Source of the DNA: an uncultured Clostridia bacterium
GTDB lineage: Bacteria > Bacillota > Clostridia > Christensenellales > CAG-138
Assembly: GCA_946411635.1 (NCBI GenBank)
Contig: CAMKES010000003.1
Coordinates: 62,001 to 126,000 of the forward strand
Reading direction: 5' to 3'
DNA: 64,000 bases
Positions within the stretch are counted from its first letter, which is position 1. Every line of letters begins with the position of its first letter. This document shows, one piece after another, positions 41,173 to 48,922 of this stretch. A program made the position numbers and the translations under genes. The notes beneath the pieces were generated by a model, which did not search any database, was not told where the DNA came from, and saw only the letters and a list, made by a program, of their open reading frames with translations.

Positions 41173-41646
41173 TTACAGTCCGAGCCCGTCCGCCCAGCGC
41201 TTCAGTTCGTCTTCGGAAACGCGCGCCGGGAAGACCCTGCCCGAAAGCGCCTTCGTCTTTGCAAGCTTGCCCATGCGTTCGGGCGCCTTGCCGAGCCCCG
41301 AGCCGCCGGACGTTGCGAACGGCACGATCGTCCTGCCCGAAAAATCGTACGCCTCGAGGAACGTATCGATGATCGACGGCTCGCGGTACCACCAGATCGG
41401 AAAGCCCACGAACACGACGTCGGCGTCTTTGACCGGCGCGCTGCTGTCCGCCATCGGCGGACGGCAGGTTTCGTCTCTCATCTCAAGGGTGCTTCTCGAG
41501 TTCTTGTCCATCCAGTTCAGATCGGCGTTCGTATAGCGCGGAACTGGCACGATCTCATAGAGCGGCGCGTTCACGGCGGCGGCAAGCTTTTTTGCGACCC
41601 CTTCCGTCACGCCGCTTGCGGAAAAATAAGCAACCAGTGCGTTCAT
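41173..41646 (-). CDS. Flavodoxin
   Basis: 157 residues. The phosphate loop FSASGVTEGVAKKL (about 8-21) and the aromatic FMN loops VGFPIWWYREPSIIDTFLEA and TIVPFATSGGSGLG are those of the Flavodoxin_4 group. An electron carrier or NAD(P)H-linked flavin protein; partner unknown. I start at the second ATG of ATGAATATG, 41646, where AAGGAGG is at a workable distance. It has its own divergent promoter facing the carbonic anhydrase gene. Confidence 0.88.
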   Translation of the reverse strand: MNALVAYFSASGVTEGVAKKLAAAVNAPLYEIVPVPRYTNADLNWMDKNSRSTLEMRDETCRPPMADSSAPVKDADVVFVGFPIWWYREPSIIDTFLEAYDFSGRTIVPFATSGGSGLGKAPERMGKLAKTKALSGRVFPARVSEDELKRWADGLGL

Positions 41647-41674
41647 ATTCATCCTCCTTGTTTTGATCGATACG

Positions 41675-41703
41675 ATTATACCGCATTTTTGCGGCGGCGG
41701 CAA
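41675..41703 (-). promoter_or_regulatory. Promoter of the flavodoxin gene
   Basis: Minus strand -35 TTGCCG (41703-41698), 17-bp spacer, -10 TATAAT (41680-41675). Confidence 0.72.
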
Positions 41704-41722
41704 GAAAAAACGCGCCGCGTCT

Positions 41723-41750
41723 TTGCAGGGCGCGCGCGCCGTGGTATAAT
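41723..41750 (+). promoter_or_regulatory. Promoter of the carbonic anhydrase unit
   Basis: -35 TTGCAG (41723-41728) with 16-bp spacing, or TTTGCA one base earlier with 17; -10 TATAAT (41745-41750). Confidence 0.65.
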
Positions 41751-41777
41751 GGACGCATCAAAGAAACGGAGGCGCAT

Positions 41778-42305
41778 ATGGAAACGGAGCTGATTCAAAG
41801 GCTTTCCGCGGGCAACGCGATCTACCGGAACGACGGCGACGGCGCGCGGCGGCTCGATACCGCAAGGAACGGACAGCATCCGTACGCGGTCGTCGTCTGC
41901 TGTTCGGATTCGCGCGTGATCCCGGAGCGCATCTTTCACGCGGGGATCGGCGATCTGTTCGTCGTGCGCGTCGCGGGCAACGTGATCGGGCGGCACGCGC
42001 TCGGCAGCATCGCGTACGCGACGGAGCATCTCGGCTGCAGGGGCGTCGTCGTGCTCGGGCACACCGGCTGCGGCGCGGTCGAGGCCGCGCTTGCGGGACA
42101 TGCGGAAGGGTTCATCGCCGACCTCGTCGACGCGATCCGGGAGGCGATCGGCGCGGAGCGCGATCCGCTCGCCGCGTGCGAAGCGAACGTGCGCGCGGGC
42201 GTCGGAACGGTCCGCCGCGCGCTGAACGGCGACGCGGTCAACGTGATCGGCGCGATCTACGACACGGCGACCGGCGCGGTGCGCTGGCTTTCGGAGGGCG
42301 TATGA
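41778..42305 (+). CDS. Beta-class carbonic anhydrase
   Basis: 175 residues. The zinc ligands are all present: Cys42 and Asp44 with Arg46 in CCSDSRV, His95 and Cys98 in GHTGCGAV. It interconverts CO2 and bicarbonate in the cytoplasm, feeding carboxylations. The protein is at the short end of the family. ATG 41778 follows GGAGGCGCAT. The stop overlaps the next start (ATGA), so this is the first gene of a three-gene unit with a small Cys protein and a NUDIX enzyme. Confidence 0.92.
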   Translation: METELIQRLSAGNAIYRNDGDGARRLDTARNGQHPYAVVVCCSDSRVIPERIFHAGIGDLFVVRVAGNVIGRHALGSIAYATEHLGCRGVVVLGHTGCGAVEAALAGHAEGFIADLVDAIREAIGAERDPLAACEANVRAGVGTVRRALNGDAVNVIGAIYDTATGAVRWLSEGV

Positions 42306-42499
42306 AAAAACAGACCTATGACCGCGAACGGCTCACGCCCGCGGTGAAATGCAGCATCTGCACCGGCGAAAAGGCGGCGGGTTTTCTCGACAAATCGACC
42401 GGGCACTTTACCGAGGCTGCGCTGATCCGCACGGAAAAGGACCTTGCGAAATTCATGAAGCGGTACGGGATCGACGAACCGCCGGAAACGATCTACTGA
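42302..42499 (+). CDS. Conserved small CSICTG protein
   Basis: 65 residues, basic N-terminus, then VKCSICTGEKAAGFLDKSTG, HFTEAALIRTEKDLAKFMKR and YGIDEPPETIY. I recall the KCSICTGE..AGF motif from many Clostridia, where the protein is of unknown function. The single CxxC pair might bind metal as a dimer or act as a thiol switch. The start overlaps the carbonic anhydrase stop, and the NUDIX gene begins 11 bp after its stop. Confidence 0.75.
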   Translation: MKKQTYDRERLTPAVKCSICTGEKAAGFLDKSTGHFTEAALIRTEKDLAKFMKRYGIDEPPETIY

Positions 42500-42510
42500 C
42501 GGAGGACGGC

Positions 42511-42903
42511 ATGAAGGAACTCAGAGTCGTCGCGGCGATCATCCGCGACGGGGACCGCGTGCTTGCGACGCAGCGCGGATACGGACCGTGGAAGGATTCC
42601 TGGGAGTATCCGGGCGGCAAGATCGAGCCCGGCGAAACGCCCGAGGCCGCGCTGATCCGCGAGATCGAGGAGGAGCTGCGCGTGCAGATCGCGCCGGAGC
42701 GCTTCTTCTGCACCGCGGAATACGACTATCCGGACTTTCACCTGTCGATGGACTGCTTTCTCTGCCGCATCGAAGCGGGCGAGCCGGAATTTCCCGAGCA
42801 CGAAGCGGCGCGCTGGCTGACGCGCGAAACCCTGCTTTCGGTCGACTGGCTTCCCGCCGACCTTGCGGTCTCCGAACAGCTTCTGAACGATCGCATCCTG
42901 TAA
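42511..42903 (+). CDS. mutT: MutT-type NUDIX hydrolase
   Basis: 130 residues. The NUDIX box is complete: GGKIEPGETPEAALIREI then EEEL (about 37-59), with WEYPGG before it as in 8-oxo-dGTP diphosphatases. AAIIRDGDRVLATQRGYGPW matches the MutT start, and CFLCRIEAGEPEFPEHEAAR with WLTRETLLSVDWLPAD the end. It cleans oxidised nucleotides. ATG 42511 follows GGAGGACGGC. Confidence 0.92.
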   Translation: MKELRVVAAIIRDGDRVLATQRGYGPWKDSWEYPGGKIEPGETPEAALIREIEEELRVQIAPERFFCTAEYDYPDFHLSMDCFLCRIEAGEPEFPEHEAARWLTRETLLSVDWLPADLAVSEQLLNDRIL

Positions 42904-42912
42904 AACCGCAGC

Positions 42913-42946
42913 AAAAAAAAGAACGCCCGCGGGCGTCCTTTTTTTC
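42913..42946. terminator. Bidirectional terminator
   Basis: An ACGCCC/GGGCGT stem enclosed by A8 and T8, between the convergent mutT and LUD genes. Confidence 0.88.
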
Positions 42947-42949
42947 GTC

Positions 42950-43567
42950 TCAGAACCCGAGACTGTCGTTCACGAGGATCACGTGGATGCGGTCCTTGTG
43001 CCGCGAATAGCGCGTGATCAGGAACTGGCAGCAGATCGTGTCGGGCGATTTGCAGTTCATGCAGGTGCCGAGCTTCGAGCACGGCGTTTCGAGCCCGAAG
43101 CGCTGCGCGTTGATCGGCGCGGCGACGTTTCTCGCGCGCTTCATGGCGGCGTCGACGTCGTTCGTCACCTTGTTCATGCCGACGATGAACAGCACGTGCT
43201 TCGGTCCGTTCGCGATGCACGACACGCGGTTCGCGTTGCCGTCGATGTTGACCAGCACGCCGTCGTCGGTCATGGCGTTCGCGCTCGAAAGGAAGAAGTC
43301 CGCGTCGTACGCCGCGAGCTTCGCGCCGGGCGCGGAGCGGTCGATGAAGCGGTAGTTTCCGTTTTTCAGCGCGTCGACGAGCCCGATCTCGACGGCGCTC
43401 ATCGTGCCGCCCATGGCGATCGAACTGCCCTCGGGGATCAGCGAAAGCGCGATCTGCTTCGCCTGTTCGCGCGTTTCGGCGTAGTAGCCGGTCATATTGC
43501 GCGACTGAAGTCCCCTGATGACCTTCTGCGCAAGCAGCGCGTTGCGTTTTTCCATGTTCGGATCCAT
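42950..43567 (-). CDS. LUD domain (DUF162) protein
   Basis: 205 residues. The LutC/YkgG fold signatures are SSIAMGGTMSAVEIGLVDAL (about 48-67), DADFFLSSANAMTDDGVLVN and FIVGMNKVTNDVDAAMKRAR. The C-terminal part has a cysteine group CSKLGTCMNCKSPDTICCQ (about 162-180), which could hold a metal or cluster. Full lactate-utilisation operons have lutA and lutB beside it; they are absent, so this is the stand-alone form. ATG 43567 follows AGGAGG. Confidence 0.88.
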   Translation of the reverse strand: MDPNMEKRNALLAQKVIRGLQSRNMTGYYAETREQAKQIALSLIPEGSSIAMGGTMSAVEIGLVDALKNGNYRFIDRSAPGAKLAAYDADFFLSSANAMTDDGVLVNIDGNANRVSCIANGPKHVLFIVGMNKVTNDVDAAMKRARNVAAPINAQRFGLETPCSKLGTCMNCKSPDTICCQFLITRYSRHKDRIHVILVNDSLGF

Positions 43568-43588
43568 ATGATACCTCCTGTTTTGTTG

Positions 43589-44605
43589 TTAACTGTCAAG
43601 CGCCGCCGTTTCGACCGCGGCGAGAAACTGCGTCTGCGGCTCGCGCAAAAACGCGTCGATCCGTTCCTTCACATCGGGGAACGCGGCGGACACGCGCCCG
43701 CGTCCTTCGATCAGCGGGTCGATGTACCGCTTCTTCGCGGGGATTTGCCGCCACGCGGCGCCGCCCCACGGCGCGTCGGCGCACAGCATCGCGGAAAAGC
43801 GCCGGTAGTTCCGCCACGCGGCGCGGGTCGTTTCGTCGGAAAGGAGCTTTTCGATCACGGCGGGCTCGGTCGTCATGAGATCCGCCTCCGTCAGTACGCC
43901 GCGCTCCAGCGCGGTTTTCAGCACCTCGGAGAGCATCTGCATCGCGTAGCGATCCTCCGCGGACACGTAGATCTCCGAACAGACGAGCGACGCCTCGGTA
44001 AAGTCCTTTGCGATCGCGGGCGTTCGGAACGTCAGCTCCGGCTTCCCGTCCTCCGCGTCGCCGACCGTGAGGTCTTCGTACATCGCCTTCACCGCGTCAA
44101 GGGTGCGGATGCGGTAGTTCAGAAGATTCCCGAGCGTGTACTCGAGCCGATCGGCACTTAGCCTTGGCGAATCGTTGTCCGCGATCGGATAGCGGTGATA
44201 GTCGCATACGTCGCCGACCGTGAGGTTCGCGTTTTTCAGCGCGCGCAGCAGCGTTTCGTCGCGGGCGATGATCGCTTCCGTGCCGTCCTCGGTCGATTCC
44301 TGCACGAGATAGTCGCCGTGCAGAAAGTCCACGACGTGCGCGAACACCGGCGAGGCGACGTCGTGCAGAAGCCCCGCGACCGCCTGTTTTTCGTCGTGCG
44401 TGAACCGCCACACGATCCGCGCGACGCCGCGGCTGTGATCGAACCGCGAATACGGCGCAAGGTCCCGGAAGCGCGGGAACGCCGTGTATTCGCAGCCGCA
44501 GTTCATGCCGACGTTCTGAAGCCGCCGCATGCACGGCGCGGCCTCGCACGCGGCAAGCACCGCCGGGATCTCGTTGTGATACAGCGTGTAATGCTCCATG
44601 CTCAT
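43589..44605 (-). CDS. HD-domain phosphohydrolase
   Basis: 338 residues. The HD metal site is RFDHSRGVARIVWRF (about residues 54-68) with GLLHDVASPVFAHVVDF (His-Asp, about 79-95). A similar plan is seen in dGTPase-like and SAMHD1-like hydrolases, with CDYHRYPIADNDSPRLSADR further on. Nucleotide hydrolysis is the likely class of reaction; the substrate is unknown. Its ATG lies inside the stop region of the FMN reductase gene (ATGA overlap), so it is translationally coupled. Confidence 0.82.
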   Translation of the reverse strand: MSMEHYTLYHNEIPAVLAACEAAPCMRRLQNVGMNCGCEYTAFPRFRDLAPYSRFDHSRGVARIVWRFTHDEKQAVAGLLHDVASPVFAHVVDFLHGDYLVQESTEDGTEAIIARDETLLRALKNANLTVGDVCDYHRYPIADNDSPRLSADRLEYTLGNLLNYRIRTLDAVKAMYEDLTVGDAEDGKPELTFRTPAIAKDFTEASLVCSEIYVSAEDRYAMQMLSEVLKTALERGVLTEADLMTTEPAVIEKLLSDETTRAAWRNYRRFSAMLCADAPWGGAAWRQIPAKKRYIDPLIEGRGRVSAAFPDVKERIDAFLREPQTQFLAAVETAALDS

Positions 44606-45231
44606 TTCCCGTCCGGAAAGCTCGTAAAGTCGCCGCGCTCGAGCGCGGGCAGGCCGGTCTTCTCCGCTTCGGCCGCGATCGCGCGGATCAGGAACGCCGC
44701 GTTTTTCGCAAGGTTCCGCATCGTCTGAAGCCCCTCGAGGTCCTTTTCGACGTCGGCGGCGGTAAAGCCGTGGACCTGGTTCCAGTAGGTGGAGGAGACC
44801 ACGGGCATCGCGGAGATCGTGAAGTACTTGTTCAGCACGTCGAACGACGCCGTGTTGCCGCCTCTGCGGCAGCTCACGACCGCCGCGCCGACCTTCATGT
44901 GCTTCGGAAACCGCGTGCTGTAAAACAGCCGGTCGAGGAACGACAGCAGCGTGCCGTTCGGCGAGCCGTAATAGACGGGGCTGCCGACGATGAGCCCGTC
45001 GGCGCGCTCGAACAGCGGCGCGGTCCGGTTCACCGCGTCGTCGAATACGCAGCGTCCGTTCTTGTGACAGAAGCCGCAGGACGCGCAGCCGCGCACGGCC
45101 TCCTTTCCGATCTCGACGAGGTCCGTTTCGATCCCTTCCGCGTGCAGCGTGTCGGCGATCTCGCGTAAAGCGCGCGCCGTGCAGCCGTTCGGACGCGGAC
45201 TGCCGTTGATGAGCAATACCCGGTGTGTCAT
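44602..45231 (-). CDS. NADPH-dependent FMN reductase/flavodoxin-fold oxidoreductase
   Basis: 209 residues. VLLINGSPRPNGCTARALRE is the FMN phosphate loop; GCASCGFCHKNGRCVFDD (about 49-66) is the cysteine-rich insertion of the iron-sulfur flavoprotein-like group; IVGSPVYYGSPNGTLLSFLD binds the isoalloxazine. An NAD(P)H-linked reductase of unknown acceptor. ATG 45231 has AGGGAGAG upstream. Followed directly by the HD protein gene. Confidence 0.88.
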   Translation of the reverse strand: MTHRVLLINGSPRPNGCTARALREIADTLHAEGIETDLVEIGKEAVRGCASCGFCHKNGRCVFDDAVNRTAPLFERADGLIVGSPVYYGSPNGTLLSFLDRLFYSTRFPKHMKVGAAVVSCRRGGNTASFDVLNKYFTISAMPVVSSTYWNQVHGFTAADVEKDLEGLQTMRNLAKNAAFLIRAIAAEAEKTGLPALERGDFTSFPDGK

Positions 45232-45259
45232 CGTTTTTCTCTCCCTGATGATTTCTTTT

Positions 45260-45289
45260 ATTATACCATACGGAACGGGCGGAAGTCAA
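45260..45289 (-). promoter_or_regulatory. Promoter of the FMN reductase unit
   Basis: Minus strand -35 TTGACT (45289-45284), 18-bp spacer, -10 TATAAT (45265-45260). Confidence 0.72.
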
Positions 45290-45312
45290 AGACGGCGTAC
45301 CGTATAAAAGGC

Positions 45313-45341
45313 TTGACACGCAGGGGCGGTTCGTATATAAT
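45313..45341 (+). promoter_or_regulatory. Promoter of tyrS
   Basis: -35 TTGACA (45313-45318), 17-bp spacer, -10 TATAAT (45336-45341): perfect consensus. The leader of about 88 nt is GC-rich and can fold, but I find no T-box core. Confidence 0.85.
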
Positions 45342-45435
45342 TTCCCTAATTATCGGACGGCGGAAGCCGGACGAACGGAGCGCACGCGCGGCGCGGACCG
45401 ACCCGGCCGGGCAGCTCTTTTCAGGGAGGATACCA

Positions 45436-46656
45436 ATGCAGATTTTTGAAGAATTGAAAGCGCGCGGACTGATCGCGCAGGTCACGGACGAAAAGGAGAT
45501 CCGCGAGCTGATCAACAACGGCGGCGCAAAGTTCTACATCGGCTTCGACTGCACGGCGGACAGCCTGACGGCGGGGCATTTCATGGCGCTGACGCTGATG
45601 AAGCGCCTGCAGATGGCGGGAAACCGCCCGGTCGCTTTGATCGGCGGCGGCACGACGATGATCGGCGACCCCTCGGGCCGCACCGACATGCGCAAGATGC
45701 TGACCAAAGAGGACATCGAGCACAACGCCGCGTGCTTCAAGCGCCAGATGGAACGCTTCATCGAGTTCGGCGAGGGCAAGGCGGAGATGGTCAACAACGC
45801 GGACTGGCTCTTGAAGCTCAACTACGTGGACGTGCTCCGTGAGGTCGGGCCGCACTTCTCGGTCAACAACATGCTCCGCGCCGAGTGCTATAAGCAGCGC
45901 ATGGAGAAGGGTCTTTCCTTCCTCGAGTTCAACTACATGATCATGCAGTCGTACGACTTCTACTATCTGTACAAGAACCGCGGCTGCAACATGCAGTTCG
46001 GCGGCGACGACCAGTGGTCGAACATGCTCGGCGGCACGGAGCTGATCCGCCGCAAGCTCGGCAAGGACGCGTACGCGATGACGATCACGCTGCTGACCGA
46101 CTCGCAGGGCAAAAAGATGGGCAAGACGGCGGGCAACGCGGTCTGGCTCGATCCGAACAAGACCTCGCCGTTCGAGTTCTATCAGTACTGGCGCAACGTC
46201 GGCGACGCGGACGTGATGAAGTGCATCCGCATGCTGACCTTCATCCCGATCGAAACGATCGACGAGATGGACCGCTGGGCGGACGACCGCATCAACGAAA
46301 AGAAAGAGATCCTCGCGTTCGAGCTCACGAAGCTCGTGCACGGCGAGGAGGAGGCAATGAAGGCGCAGACCGCGGCGCGCGCGCTGTTCGCGGGCGGCGG
46401 CGACGACGCGAACATGCCCTCGTTCACCGTTCCGGAAACCGCGCTCGTCGACGGAAAGATCAACATCGTCGATATGCTTCTGCTGGGCGGCGTCGACGCG
46501 TCCAAGGGCAAGATCCGCACGCTGATCACGCAGGGCTCGATCCAGATGAACGGCGAACGCGTGGACGACACGTGGATGAACGTCACAAAGGAACAGCTTT
46601 CCGACGGCGTCAAAATCAGAAAAGGCAAGAAGACGCACGTCAGATTCACGCTGTAA
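45436..46656 (+). CDS. tyrS: Tyrosyl-tRNA synthetase
   Basis: 406 residues. The catalytic domain shows FYIGFDCTADSLTAGHFMAL (about 34-53), LIGGGTTMIGDPSGRTDMRK, YDFYYLYKNRGCNMQFGGDD (tyrosine site) and the KMSKS loop as KKMGKTAG; the anticodon part ends in an S4 fold (LITQGSIQMNGERV, KIRKGKKTHVRF). The HIGH signature reads TAGH. It charges tRNA-Tyr. ATG 45436 follows GGGAGGATACCA. Confidence 0.95.
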   Translation: MQIFEELKARGLIAQVTDEKEIRELINNGGAKFYIGFDCTADSLTAGHFMALTLMKRLQMAGNRPVALIGGGTTMIGDPSGRTDMRKMLTKEDIEHNAACFKRQMERFIEFGEGKAEMVNNADWLLKLNYVDVLREVGPHFSVNNMLRAECYKQRMEKGLSFLEFNYMIMQSYDFYYLYKNRGCNMQFGGDDQWSNMLGGTELIRRKLGKDAYAMTITLLTDSQGKKMGKTAGNAVWLDPNKTSPFEFYQYWRNVGDADVMKCIRMLTFIPIETIDEMDRWADDRINEKKEILAFELTKLVHGEEEAMKAQTAARALFAGGGDDANMPSFTVPETALVDGKINIVDMLLLGGVDASKGKIRTLITQGSIQMNGERVDDTWMNVTKEQLSDGVKIRKGKKTHVRFTL

Positions 46657-46662
46657 AAAACC

Positions 46663-46692
46663 GAACGGCTCCCTTCACGGGGAGCCGTTTTC
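46663..46692 (+). terminator. Terminator of tyrS
   Basis: GAACGGCTCCC and GGGGAGCCGTTTTC, short loop. Confidence 0.82.
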
Positions 46693-46723
46693 ATCCGAAC
46701 GACGACAACGGGGAGGCAAACGC

Positions 46724-47395
46724 ATGACGCTGTATCACGAACTGCTCGCGGTCAAAGACGACGCGTACCGCGCGCTTCAGACGAAGCTTGTTCCGAACGT
46801 CCCGCCGGAAACGATCGTCGGCGTGCGGACGCCGGACCTCCGGCGCATCGCAAAGAACGTATCCGCGCGCGCGGACTGCGGCGCGTTTTTACGCGACCTT
46901 CCGCACCGGTATTACGAGGAAAACCTGATCCACTTTTTCGTGCTCGCGGAGATCAAAGACTTCGACGCGTGCGTGCGGGGCGTGGAGGCGTTTCTGCCGT
47001 ACGTCGACTGCTGGCCGGTCTCGGATCAGGCGACGCCGAAATCGTTCCGCAAAAACCGGGAAAAGCTGCTGCCGTACGTGAAAAACTGGATCGCGTCGGA
47101 GCGCGTGTACACCGCGCGGTTCGGTCTCCGCATGCTGATGAACGAGTACCTCGACGCGGATTTCAAGCCGGAATACCTTGCGCTCGCCGCCGCGAAAACG
47201 GGGGAGGACTACTACCTCAAAATGATGATCGCCTGGTATTTCGCGACCGCGCTCGCGAAGCAGTACGACGCCGCGCTCCCGTATCTCGAACGCCGCCGTC
47301 TGGACGATTGGACGCACAAAAAGACGATCCGGAAGGCGCTCGAAAGCTTCCGCGTCCCGGACGAACACAAGGCGTACCTGCGCACCCTGCGGTAA
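46724..47395 (+). CDS. AlkD-like DNA alkylation repair protein
   Basis: 223 residues, all helical in heat-like repeats: VPNVPPETIVGVRTPDLRRI (N-terminal signature), YYEENLIHFFVLAEIKDFDA, LPYVDCWPVSDQATPKSFRK and YLKMMIAWYFATALAKQYDA, of the PF08713 family. AlkD-type proteins excise alkylated bases; the catalytic Asp/Trp/Arg set is plausible in VDCWPVSD but cannot be proved here. ATG 46724 follows GGGGAGG. Confidence 0.88.
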   Translation: MTLYHELLAVKDDAYRALQTKLVPNVPPETIVGVRTPDLRRIAKNVSARADCGAFLRDLPHRYYEENLIHFFVLAEIKDFDACVRGVEAFLPYVDCWPVSDQATPKSFRKNREKLLPYVKNWIASERVYTARFGLRMLMNEYLDADFKPEYLALAAAKTGEDYYLKMMIAWYFATALAKQYDAALPYLERRRLDDWTHKKTIRKALESFRVPDEHKAYLRTLR

Positions 47396-47413
47396 GGGGA
47401 TCCTCTCTTTTTC

Positions 47414-47442
47414 TTGCTTTTTTTCGCGCGCTGTGATATGAT
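47414..47442 (+). promoter_or_regulatory. Promoter of the VUT transporter unit
   Basis: -35 TTGCTT (47414-47419), 17-bp spacer, -10 TATGAT (47437-47442); transcription should start near 47449, just upstream of the riboswitch. Confidence 0.72.
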
Positions 47443-47468
47443 GCTCTTCGTCCCGATGCGGACGCAAA

Positions 47469-47505
47469 CGGTGTCTCTTGGCAACCACCGCAAAAAAACA
47501 AGGAG
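47469..47505 (+). promoter_or_regulatory. Candidate preQ1-I riboswitch
   Basis: Stem P1: CGGTG (47469-47473) with CACCG (47486-47490). The 12-nt loop TCTCTTGGCAAC contains CTTG (47477-47480), which pairs with CAAG (47499-47502) after an A7 linker, forming the H-type pseudoknot of class I preQ1 aptamers. The 3' pairing strand overlaps the Shine-Dalgarno AAGGAG (47500-47505), so ligand binding should block translation of the VUT transporter gene that starts at 47518. The size (37 nt) and A-rich tail match the class. The motif was found by hand folding. Confidence 0.75.
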
Positions 47506-47517
47506 CGTATTTTTCCC

Positions 47518-48237
47518 GTGAAAAAAGCAATTTCCGAATTCCGTTCCATGCTGAAGACCGTCCCGCCCGTGCTTCTGACCCTGACCGTTCTGGCGATCGT
47601 CGGCATGAATCTTCTCGCGAACAAAAGCATCGACACCGGTCTCGACTGGCTCGCGCTCGACTGCGGATTCATCCTTTCGTGGCTCGTGTTTCTGACGATG
47701 GACGTGCTCACGCACTGCTACGGTCCGCGCGCCGCGACGCTGTTCTCGATCTTCGCGCTCGTGCTGAACCTCTTTATGGCTGGGATCTTCTTCGTTGCAA
47801 GCCGCATCCCGGGCGTGTGGGGCGAAAGCTTCGTCGAGGGCAGCGAACAGGTGATCAATTCCGCGCTGAACAACACCTTCGGCGGCACGTGGTACGTGAT
47901 CGTCGGAAGCTCCGCGGCGTTTCTGACGTCCGCGGTGGTCAACAACTTCCTGAACTACGGCATCGGAAAGCTTCTGAAGAGCGACGAGGGCTTCGGGCGG
48001 TTCGCGCTGCGCTCGTACGTGTCCACGTGCGTCGCGCAGTTCGTCGACAATCTCGTGTTCGCGCTGCTCGTCGGGCGCATCTTCTTCGGCTGGTCGCTTC
48101 TGCAGTGCACGACCTGCGCGGCGACCGGCGCGGTCGCGGAGCTGGCGTTCGAGATCCTGTTCTCGCCGCTCGGCTACCGGATCGCAAAGCGCATCAAGCG
48201 GCGTCAGGCCGCGGAATGGGAGGCAAAAACGGCATGA
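47518..48237 (+). CDS. VUT family (queuosine precursor) transporter
   Basis: 239 residues, six membrane helices. LDWLALDCGFILSWLVFLTM, DVLTHCYGPRAATLFSIFAL and SAVVNNFLNYGIGKLLKSDE correspond to the Vut_1/YhhQ family, which imports queuine, preQ0 or preQ1. The candidate preQ1 riboswitch immediately before it makes that substrate very likely. Start at GTG 47518; the ribosome binding site AAGGAG is 12 nt upstream, a long gap. Its stop overlaps the SDR start (ATGA). Confidence 0.85.
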   Translation: MKKAISEFRSMLKTVPPVLLTLTVLAIVGMNLLANKSIDTGLDWLALDCGFILSWLVFLTMDVLTHCYGPRAATLFSIFALVLNLFMAGIFFVASRIPGVWGESFVEGSEQVINSALNNTFGGTWYVIVGSSAAFLTSAVVNNFLNYGIGKLLKSDEGFGRFALRSYVSTCVAQFVDNLVFALLVGRIFFGWSLLQCTTCAATGAVAELAFEILFSPLGYRIAKRIKRRQAAEWEAKTA

Positions 48238-48881
48238 ACGTTCTCATCACCGGCACGTCCCGCGGGATCGGCAGGGCGATCGCGGAGCGGTTCTTAACGG
48301 AAGGGCACGCGGTCTTCGGCGTCGATCTTTGTCCCGCGGCGATCGAACATCCCCGCTATACGCATTTCGTGCGCGACATCCGCGACGATTCGCCCTTCGA
48401 CGTTCCCGCGCCGGAGATTCTGATCAACAACGCCGGCACGCTCGACGAATCCGACGCGATCGACGTGAACCTCACGGGCACGATCCGCTTTACGGAGCGG
48501 TTTTTGAGCGCGCCCGCGCTCCGCTCGATCCTGTTCATCGCGTCCGCTTCGGCGCGAAACGGCGCAGAGTTCCCGTACTACGTCGCGAGCAAGGCGGGGA
48601 TCGTGGGCTACATGAAATATCTCGCAAACGCCCTGGGCGGGCGCGGCGTCACCGTGAACGCGATCTCGCCGGGCGGCGTCAAAACGCCCGCGAACGCGCA
48701 CATCCTCGAAAGCGAAGCGCTGTACGCGGCGGTCAGAAACGAAACGCTGCTCGGAAAGTGGGCGGACGCGGACGAGATCGCGGCGCTGAGCTTCGCGCTG
48801 ACCGTCGAAAACCGGTCCGTCACCGGCGAGGACCTGCTCGTCGACAACGGCGAAATGCTGAAATCGAATTTTATCTGGTAA
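48234..48881 (+). CDS. Short-chain dehydrogenase/reductase
   Basis: 215 residues. NAD(P) site LITGTSRGIGRAIAERFLTE, ILINNAGTLDE, the active-site Ser in FIASASARNG, Tyr/Lys in YYVASKAG, and VTVNAISPGGVKTPAN. A classical SDR of short length; substrate unknown. It is translationally coupled to the VUT transporter gene by an ATGA overlap, so it is under the same riboswitch-containing transcript, though a link to queuosine is not evident. Confidence 0.88.
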   Translation: MNVLITGTSRGIGRAIAERFLTEGHAVFGVDLCPAAIEHPRYTHFVRDIRDDSPFDVPAPEILINNAGTLDESDAIDVNLTGTIRFTERFLSAPALRSILFIASASARNGAEFPYYVASKAGIVGYMKYLANALGGRGVTVNAISPGGVKTPANAHILESEALYAAVRNETLLGKWADADEIAALSFALTVENRSVTGEDLLVDNGEMLKSNFIW

Positions 48882-48886
48882 AATCG

Positions 48887-48909
48887 GGACGCCGTTCGGC
48901 GTCCTTTTT
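48887..48909 (+). terminator. Terminator of the VUT-SDR unit
   Basis: GGACGCC and GGCGTCC with a GTTC loop and TTTTT. Confidence 0.85.
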
Positions 48910-48922
48910 ATAAGGAGGAACC

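Noticed and set aside
45342..45435. T-box leader in front of tyrS
   Set aside because: No conserved T-box sequence or specifier stem could be found, and the leader is too short.
47400..47470. Factor-independent terminator before the riboswitch
   Set aside because: There is a T-rich run but no stem, and a promoter with 17-bp spacing lies in it.
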